The notes beneath the pieces were generated by a model. That model was given only the letters and a program-made list of their open reading frames with translations. It had not been told where the DNA came from and did not search any database. DNA of 10,275 nt from an uncultured Gemmatimonadales bacterium (GTDB lineage: Bacteria; Gemmatimonadota; Gemmatimonadetes; Longimicrobiales; Gaopeijiaceae): the NCBI GenBank assembly GCA_937983085.1, contig CALJKZ010000497.1, forward strand, positions 1 to 10,275. The letters run 5' to 3'. The position numbers and the translations under genes are program-made. Position 1 is the first letter of the stretch; each line of letters begins with the position of its first letter. Shown in pieces: positions 5,519-10,275 of the stretch.

Positions 5519-6232
5519 ATGCGGGAGGAAGAGCTAGCCACGCTTCTGGCCACACTGCTGCGCTGTGCGCAGCTCGCGGTGCGTCGAAACCACCTGCCAC
5601 GAGACACCGCAGACGACATCGCCCAGGAGAGTTTCCGGCGGATCTGGAGCGGGATTGTTTCCGAGCGGAGAGGCATCGACGAAAGGCGCATCCGCACGCT
5701 GACGAACCACGTCGCGGCCCAGGAGCGGCGCCGCCGCTACCGCGAATCCGTCGTGGCCAGGGAGGCGGCGCGCGGAAACTTCACAGGTAGGGTCGGAATC
5801 CCCCGCGTGTGTCCGAGAATGCAGAGATTGGCAACGGGGGTCGCTGTGCGAGCCCACCTGTACCTGCAAACGCTGAGCGAAGCCGTGGATGCGGTCGCCG
5901 AGCATCCCCGCTCACTCTCGGATGCGCAGCGCCGCCTGTTTGAGCTCGCATACAAGGACCAACTTTCATGTGGGCTGCTGTCGCAGGCTCTCGGAGTCTC
6001 GCGAGCGGCGACGACGAAGCGACTACGGCGACTGGTGGGTCGACTCGAGAATCTCGTCCTCGCCAGGATCGAAGAGCACTTGGAGCGCCAGACGTGGTCG
6101 CGACTCGTGAGCCTGTTCCACCGAGTGGATTCGCGCGTCAGCAACGACGAGCTGGAAGAGTTGCTTGAGCCGATTCGGGGCGCGTTGGAGGAAGTTGTCC
6201 ACAGTGACCCGGGTCACGGATCGCGTTCATGA
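5519..6232 (+). CDS. ECF-like RNA polymerase sigma factor
   Basis: A 237-residue protein with sigma-70 region 2 at about residues 15-75 and region 4 at about 132-178. Region 2 includes DTADDIAQESFRRIW, the -10-recognition helix equivalent, and the basic RTLTNHVAAQERRRRYRE. Region 4 includes SDAQRRLFELAYKDQLSCGLLSQALGVS, a helix-turn-helix with the expected LSQALGVSRAATTKRLRRL pattern. It lacks region 3, as ECF sigma factors do, and has an extra ~50-residue basic C-terminal tail. ATG 5519 is preferred because region 2 begins just after it; a GTG at 5318 would add 67 residues with no sigma similarity. No strong Shine-Dalgarno is visible before ATG 5519. No anti-sigma factor is recognisable downstream; the next genes encode exported proteins and are plausible targets. 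Confidence 0.8.
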   Translation: MREEELATLLATLLRCAQLAVRRNHLPRDTADDIAQESFRRIWSGIVSERRGIDERRIRTLTNHVAAQERRRRYRESVVAREAARGNFTGRVGIPRVCPRMQRLATGVAVRAHLYLQTLSEAVDAVAEHPRSLSDAQRRLFELAYKDQLSCGLLSQALGVSRAATTKRLRRLVGRLENLVLARIEEHLERQTWSRLVSLFHRVDSRVSNDELEELLEPIRGALEEVVHSDPGHGSRS

Positions 6233-6307
6233 GTGGAGGGCTTGTGCCGTCGGAATCGGTGCGAGCTGGTGCCAGCGGGGTGGGCCCGCTGGCCCTATCG
6301 CCTCCGC

Positions 6308-6313
6308 GGAGGA
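6308..6313 (+). promoter_or_regulatory. Ribosome binding site fixing the start at 6320
   Basis: GGAGGA lies six bases before ATG 6320. It selects this start over an in-frame GTG at 6233 that directly abuts the sigma factor stop, and it makes the product begin with a clean signal peptide. Confidence 0.8.
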
Positions 6314-6319
6314 CTTGAA

Positions 6320-6859
6320 ATGAGACGAATTGTCTTTGCGGTCGCCCTGTCCGCGCTCACGCTCGTGGCTTTCAGCCAATATGCTATCGCTGTGTGGCAG
6401 CAAGCTGGCGGTACCGCGGTGACGTACGGCACCGTGGGTTCGGTGCCCGCCACGTTTGATCCGTCGGACCCCAACAACACGGGCGGTGACGGTGGATTCC
6501 AAGGGGGGACCGTCGGCGGTCGCGCCGCGCTGCAGTACGAGTTCAATGGCTGCTGCACCGTACCTCCGACCTGCCCGGAGGGATTCGAGCCCGGCGTCAA
6601 GGTCACGCTCTCCACCACCCGGACATCCGCGGGAGGTTCCAACACGACGTCGAGTACGAAGACCTGCTGCCCCCAGACGTGCTGTAAGGGAACGGTGACG
6701 GTCAGCGAGCCTAGCCCCGGGGCTTGGGGCGGTCCGGCGACGGGGTGCAGCGTATCCGCCACGGTGGAGTGCATTTGCTGTCAGGGGGAGACGAGGGCCA
6801 CCAACCCCACGTGGCCGGACCATGAGTATGGAAGCACAGTTCTGACGTTGATGCCCTAG
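6320..6859 (+). CDS. Secreted cysteine-rich protein of unknown function
   Basis: A 179-residue protein. Residues 1-24 form a signal peptide (MRR, hydrophobic core, then AFSQYAIA). The mature part has a Gly/Thr-rich N-terminal stretch, then 11 cysteines at 78, 79, 85, 116, 117, 121, 122, 143, 151, 153 and 154, four of the pairs being adjacent CC (78-79, 116-117, 121-122, 153-154). I do not recognise the family. The cysteine content implies disulfides in an oxidising compartment, or possibly metal binding; the odd number leaves one free or intermolecular cysteine. It is the second gene of the cluster, 87 bases after the sigma factor stop and 41 bases before the next start, with a strong GGAGGA ribosome site. 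The MauE-like protein two genes on could assist its oxidative folding (inference). Confidence 0.78.
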   Translation: MRRIVFAVALSALTLVAFSQYAIAVWQQAGGTAVTYGTVGSVPATFDPSDPNNTGGDGGFQGGTVGGRAALQYEFNGCCTVPPTCPEGFEPGVKVTLSTTRTSAGGSNTTSSTKTCCPQTCCKGTVTVSEPSPGAWGGPATGCSVSATVECICCQGETRATNPTWPDHEYGSTVLTLMP

Positions 6860-6886
6860 ACCTCCCCGAGCATCCGGCGCGGACCT

Positions 6887-6892
6887 GGAGGA
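6887..6892 (+). promoter_or_regulatory. Ribosome binding site for the 702-residue protein
   Basis: GGAGGA lies eight bases before ATG 6901, close to the site used by the preceding gene. It supports translation of this long frame from its first methionine. Confidence 0.75.
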
Positions 6893-6900
6893 CCCTGAGA

Positions 6901-9009
6901 ATGAGCACTCGCTGGAAACTCCTGATCGCGGCCTGCATCGCGGCGGTGCTTGCCGCTGTTGGTGCACTTGGCTCCAACCTTCGGGCGAGAGATTCCCGCT
7001 CCAGGCACACCACGCCGACCCGACCGGACGCGTCCTCTCCCGTTCCTGCGATGGGAGAGGTGGAGAGCCAAGGAGATCCGAAGCCGGGCGTCGCGAGAAT
7101 CCGCGTTGTGTGGCCTGACGAGAGCCCCGTTCCCGGGGCTCTCGTCACCATCCGGAACTGGCGGGTCCGACAAGGACCGGAGTCGGTGAAAGCGGACCCG
7201 AGCGGTGCCTCCCTCTTCTCGATCCGGCACGCTGGACCGCACCGCATTGACGTGCGAGCGGACAATGCTGCACAGAGGTTCGTGTTCGCGGACCTGCCGG
7301 GCGATGTCGAAGTGGTCATGGAGCGTGGCGCCAAACTCGAGCTCGTGCCGACGGACCACTCCGACGCCTCGTGGAAGGGGCTGTGTATTCGGACGCAAAG
7401 CGCGGCCGGAGTGCAAACCACGCACTCCATCGACAGACCTCGCATCGATGCGGGATGCTGGCCGCCTGGATTGGTCGAAATCTATCTTGAGGGCGGAGGC
7501 GACGGCTCGCACCAAAGGATCGGCACGGTCGCCATGCCGGTCAGTGGAGTGGTGGAGTTCCCCATTCGGGCCCCGGCGAGCACCGGAATTCGCGTGCGCC
7601 TGAGGAGGGACAGCGCGGCCGGACAGATCATCCAGGACTGGACCACCGGAATCGCGGACTGGCCGCCCGCTGTACATGACGGCGGCTGGGCCTCCTTGAC
7701 ACGCGAGGCAACGTCCCTGCCGGGCGTGTTCGAGCTGCGCATTCGGCGCGCGCGGAGCGTGCTGCAATTCGAGGGCACGGAGTTCGCCAAGACGTACTTC
7801 CGCGTGCCCTCAGACCCCGCGAACGACGGCGTTCACGAAGTCGTAGTGAGTCCTGCGTCAACGCTCGAGGTCGAGTTCGACCAGGGGGGTCTGCCCGCGG
7901 AAGTGAGGGTGATGTTCGTGGCGCCGGCCGAACCGCCGGAGAAGTTGCCCCCCACGCGGCACGTCTGGTTCCAAGAGCAGACGTGGCTTGGCGGGGGAGG
8001 GCCCGACGCCGATCCCGCAACACTCGACGTGTTCAAGATGGACGCGAGCCTGCCCGCCATCGCGACCCTCGTCCGGCAGAAGGTGGAAAGTGGCCGGCCG
8101 CTGCGCATCGAGAACCTTCCGTCGGATTCGAACGTGCTCGTCGAAGCAACGTCTCGATCGGGACGGGGAGCGCGCGCGTTCGTGCGACTTGGCGCGCCGG
8201 GAGAGACGTCTCGCGTGCGACTCTCGTGGACGCCCCAGGTCCATCTCGCCTTGGCCATACAGCATGCGGATGGATCGCCGGCCGACGGCGCCATCGTTAC
8301 GGTGACGGAGTCGCGGACGGGAGGCGGCATCGCGGTGAGTCGCGGGACCGCTGTCGCCGACAAGAAGGGGGAGCTGCGACTGCACAACCTGAATCGCGAT
8401 TCGACGTACGGATTCACGGTGCGGACGAGCACGGACACACGCGCGTTCACCCTGGTTGCAGCCGAGCTCGACGAGGAGAGTGCCGTCCGGACGATTCGAA
8501 TGAAGGATCGCGAGACGCGCCGCGTATCCGTTGAGGTCGTGGACTCCACCGGTCGGCCGGCCTCGGGGATCATGGCGAGCTTCAACGTCGTCAATGGCCA
8601 CTCGCTGTCGCAGATTACGGACGCCAACGGCATGGCTGGCGCGCGGGTCCCCGTGGGCCATGACGTGTGGGCTGTCGTCACCTTGGCGCACGACGCCACG
8701 CCGATCGTCCAGAAAGTCCCGCCGGACGGTCGATCGCTTATCGAACTGCCCCCACAGGCTCGAGGAGCGATCGTGGAGATCGCGCTCCAGGGAGTGGCGG
8801 CCGAGGTGCAGATCGACATCCGGAATCGTGCGAAGAAGTCCGTGATGCGGCGTAGCGCATTCGTCGATGGTTCCGGGGTCGTGGAGTTCCCGACGCTCCC
8901 ACCCGGATCCTATGAGGCGGTTTGCGTGAGCGAGGCCGCTCGTTCGGTTGTTTCCTTCGAGGTCACCCAAGGACACCGGACGACAGTCCCCGTCAGGATT
9001 GCGCCATGA
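6901..9009 (+). CDS. Large N-terminally anchored beta-sandwich protein (carboxypeptidase-regulatory-like)
   Basis: A 702-residue protein. A short basic start followed by one hydrophobic helix (about residues 6-24) anchors it in, or exports it across, the membrane; a Pro/Ser/Thr-rich linker follows to about 60. The remainder is beta-strand-rich and repeats the pattern of carboxypeptidase-regulatory-like or Cna-B-like folds. Clear instances are near 63-140 (RIRVVWPDESPVPGALVTI), 447-520 (LAIQHADGSPADGAIVTVTE with DKKGELRLHNL) and 541-620 (VEVVDSTGRPASG with DANGMAGARVPVG), ending with FPTLPPGSYEAV. These domains usually mediate binding or form structural stalks. No catalytic motif is seen. It follows the cysteine-rich gene by 41 bases and shares an ATGA overlap with the MauE-like gene. 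Function unknown; a surface scaffold is a reasonable guess. Confidence 0.78.
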   Translation: MSTRWKLLIAACIAAVLAAVGALGSNLRARDSRSRHTTPTRPDASSPVPAMGEVESQGDPKPGVARIRVVWPDESPVPGALVTIRNWRVRQGPESVKADPSGASLFSIRHAGPHRIDVRADNAAQRFVFADLPGDVEVVMERGAKLELVPTDHSDASWKGLCIRTQSAAGVQTTHSIDRPRIDAGCWPPGLVEIYLEGGGDGSHQRIGTVAMPVSGVVEFPIRAPASTGIRVRLRRDSAAGQIIQDWTTGIADWPPAVHDGGWASLTREATSLPGVFELRIRRARSVLQFEGTEFAKTYFRVPSDPANDGVHEVVVSPASTLEVEFDQGGLPAEVRVMFVAPAEPPEKLPPTRHVWFQEQTWLGGGGPDADPATLDVFKMDASLPAIATLVRQKVESGRPLRIENLPSDSNVLVEATSRSGRGARAFVRLGAPGETSRVRLSWTPQVHLALAIQHADGSPADGAIVTVTESRTGGGIAVSRGTAVADKKGELRLHNLNRDSTYGFTVRTSTDTRAFTLVAAELDEESAVRTIRMKDRETRRVSVEVVDSTGRPASGIMASFNVVNGHSLSQITDANGMAGARVPVGHDVWAVVTLAHDATPIVQKVPPDGRSLIELPPQARGAIVEIALQGVAAEVQIDIRNRAKKSVMRRSAFVDGSGVVEFPTLPPGSYEAVCVSEAARSVVSFEVTQGHRTTVPVRIAP

Positions 9010-9461
9010 GTGCTCTGAACGGCGGTTCGTTGCTTCGCATCACCGTGGGAGCAATCCTGCTCTCGGGAGCGGTTCTGAAGACCATCGCCATGGCGCAACC
9101 GGAGTACGCGGCGACGCTCGCCTGGACCATGGCAGGCGGTCGCCTGGGCGTCTCGGCACTCGTCGCGGGCGAGGCGTTTCTCGGCGCGCTGTTCTTGATG
9201 GGCGTGGCGCCCAGGGTGACGGGAATCACGATCGTTGCCGTTGTAGCCGTCTTCTCCGTGATCGTCGCGTGGAACGGATCCAGCGAGCCCGGGCAAACCT
9301 GTGGTTGTATCGGAGTTCCCCAGATGGCCGGGGCGGACGACACCGCACGGGCGTTGTTCCACAACGGATGTCTGGCCCTGTGCGCGCTGGTTGGAGCCTA
9401 CTGGCGCAGACCCGGCGTGACCGCGGCTGTCCCTCCCGATCAACCGGCCGCACGTCGATGA
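9006..9461 (+). CDS. MauE/DoxX-like integral membrane protein
   Basis: A 151-residue protein with four predicted transmembrane helices (about 8-29, 47-66, 71-90, 117-133). Between helices 3 and 4 is GQTCGCIG with C99 and C101, the C-G-C-(F/I)-G signature of MauE-like proteins, followed by the FHNGCLAL start of the last helix. In methylamine utilisation, MauE together with MauD is needed to mature the disulfide-rich small subunit of methylamine dehydrogenase. Other relatives sit beside thiol-redox or extracellular proteins. The start overlaps the preceding stop (ATGA), so the two proteins are probably made together. No other mau genes are present, so methylamine metabolism is unlikely. A role in electron or disulfide transfer to a partner, perhaps the cysteine-rich protein of this cluster, is inferred. 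Confidence 0.78.
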   Translation: MSALNGGSLLRITVGAILLSGAVLKTIAMAQPEYAATLAWTMAGGRLGVSALVAGEAFLGALFLMGVAPRVTGITIVAVVAVFSVIVAWNGSSEPGQTCGCIGVPQMAGADDTARALFHNGCLALCALVGAYWRRPGVTAAVPPDQPAARR

Positions 9462-9497
9462 TGGGACGCGGCGCGCACGATGGCGCGTCGAGGATCC

Positions 9498-9534
9498 TTG
9501 CGCGACGCGCGAGTTGCGGCGGTATCGTGGGGGG
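9498..9534 (+). promoter_or_regulatory. Possible promoter for a leaderless transcript
   Basis: TTGCGC (9498-9503) and TATCGT (9523-9528) are 19 bases apart; shifting the -10 to GGTATC at 9521-9526 gives 17. From TATCGT, transcription would begin about seven bases on, at the A of ATG 9535. No ribosome site other than the GGGGGG touching the start codon is present, which suits a leaderless message. The match is moderate and unproven. Confidence 0.35.
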
Positions 9535-10275
9535 ATGCGCGGGGTGTTTCTCCTGCTCGCGGCGGTGGCCGTCGCCGGGCCCGCCGAGACGCTCACCGGG
9601 GTCGTTCGCACGGAGCACTTCGAGATCCGCTACCGGCCCGGCTCGCGGGCGGGCGCGAGCGCGCCGCGCGTCGCGGTGATGGCGGAGCGCGATCTCGCGC
9701 GCATCTGCGAGCTGCTCGGGATCGAGAACGACGGACGGTACCAGCTGTTCCTCTACGACGGGCTCCCGGAGCTGCACGCCATCACCGGCACCTCCGGCAA
9801 CGCCGGGTTCTCCGCCGGCAACCAGACGCACGTACCCCACGACAACGACCAGACGCGGTTCCACGAGCTCGTGCACGTGGTCGCGTACCGCCTTCCCAAG
9901 ACCGGCGACGAGCCGCGGAACCTCTTTTTCGCGGAAGGCCTCGCGAACGCCCTGCTCGAGCACGTCCACGGCGTGCACGTCCACGCGGTGGCCGCGTTCT
10001 ATCGCAAGCGGAAGCAGCTTCCGCCTCTCGCCGAGATGACCGGCCCGCCCGACTTCTACGCGTGGCTGCACCGGCGTCCGGGATTCAACGCCTACGACGT
10101 GGGGGCGAGCTGGTTCCGCTTCCTGCTCGACACGCACGGCGCGGAGAAGGTGCGTCGCTACTACACCGGCACGGGCGCCCAGGACGCGTTCGGGACGCCG
10201 CCGTCGCAGCTCGAGAAGGAGTGGCACGCGCTGCTCGACGCCCGGGAGCTCGCGCCCGAGGACGAGAGGCTGCTC
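9535..10275 (+). CDS. Secreted gluzincin-type metallopeptidase, 3' end outside the window
   Basis: Open from ATG 9535 to the window edge (247 codons, no stop). Residues 1-16 are a short signal peptide (MRGVFLLLAAVAVAGPA). The zinc motif is HELVH at 110-114, with the probable third ligand E134 in FFAEGLANALLEH. An HExxH spacing of 19 residues to Glu is the gluzincin pattern, as in peptidase MA-like proteins. The region before it (FEIRYRPGS, then an alpha/beta segment around 35-105) also fits that group. The substrate is unknown. It starts 73 bases after the MauE-like stop and probably has its own promoter, so it may not belong to the sigma factor cluster. Codon use is more strongly GC-rich than in the Rhs element. 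Confidence 0.8.
   Translation, partial: MRGVFLLLAAVAVAGPAETLTGVVRTEHFEIRYRPGSRAGASAPRVAVMAERDLARICELLGIENDGRYQLFLYDGLPELHAITGTSGNAGFSAGNQTHVPHDNDQTRFHELVHVVAYRLPKTGDEPRNLFFAEGLANALLEHVHGVHVHAVAAFYRKRKQLPPLAEMTGPPDFYAWLHRRPGFNAYDVGASWFRFLLDTHGAEKVRRYYTGTGAQDAFGTPPSQLEKEWHALLDARELAPEDERLL

Noticed and set aside
9465..9489. Terminator after the MauE-like gene (GACGCG/CGCGTC hairpin)
   Set aside because: A six-pair stem with a 13-base loop and no T tract, in very GC-rich sequence; too weak to call.
9226..10227. 333-codon minus-strand frame at the right edge
   Set aside because: It is antisense to both the MauE-like gene and the HExxH peptidase, whose motifs are unambiguous on the plus strand.
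1..10275. CRISPR array
   Set aside because: The only short regular repeats are the 9-base units at 4453-4488, which have no spacers.

Overview
The window is GC-rich bacterial DNA. Its mix of features suggests an environmental, genome-rich Gram-negative, most likely Planctomycetota, with Myxococcota-like groups as the alternative. Those features are a YD-repeat/Rhs protein, proteins built from carboxypeptidase-regulatory-like beta-sandwiches, a small sigma factor heading a secreted-protein operon, a MauE-like membrane protein and CCA-encoding tRNA-Leu sequence. No rRNA or phylogenetic marker is present, so this assignment is an inference from gene style only.

Region 1 (1-5137) is accessory. 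It opens with the 3' half of a tRNA-Leu(GAG), starting exactly at the anticodon. The same 55 bases recur without a mismatch at 4532-4586, where the 5' half of the tRNA is missing. This is the usual footprint of site-specific integration into a tRNA gene. Each copy is followed by a related ~105-bp left-end sequence. A second related repeat of ~270 bp precedes the second tRNA fragment (4250-4523) and recurs at 4868-5137. The layout reads left end - cargo - right end - tRNA fragment - left end - almost nothing - right end: one loaded element and one nearly empty relative in tandem. No integrase is visible in either.

The cargo of the first element is a DUF6602-like protein with PD-(D/E)xK-like motifs (280-894), a 5'-truncated YD-repeat/Rhs protein ending in a predicted HExxH metallopeptidase toxin domain (878-3718), and a small membrane-anchored protein overlapping its stop codon (3715-4212), the best candidate for immunity. 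The first two genes look fused by recombination near 870-890.

Region 2 (5519-9461) looks like ordinary chromosome carrying one co-directional cluster: an ECF-like sigma factor, a secreted protein with 11 cysteines, a 702-residue N-terminally anchored beta-sandwich protein, and a MauE-like four-helix membrane protein with a CxC motif. The last two genes overlap by ATGA. MauE of methylamine utilisation is needed for maturation of a disulfide-rich secreted subunit, so the cluster may build and mature a cysteine-rich envelope or secreted product under its own sigma factor (inference).

Region 3 (9535 to the end) is the start of a secreted gluzincin-type metallopeptidase (HExxH-19-E), truncated by the window edge, with a possible leaderless promoter.
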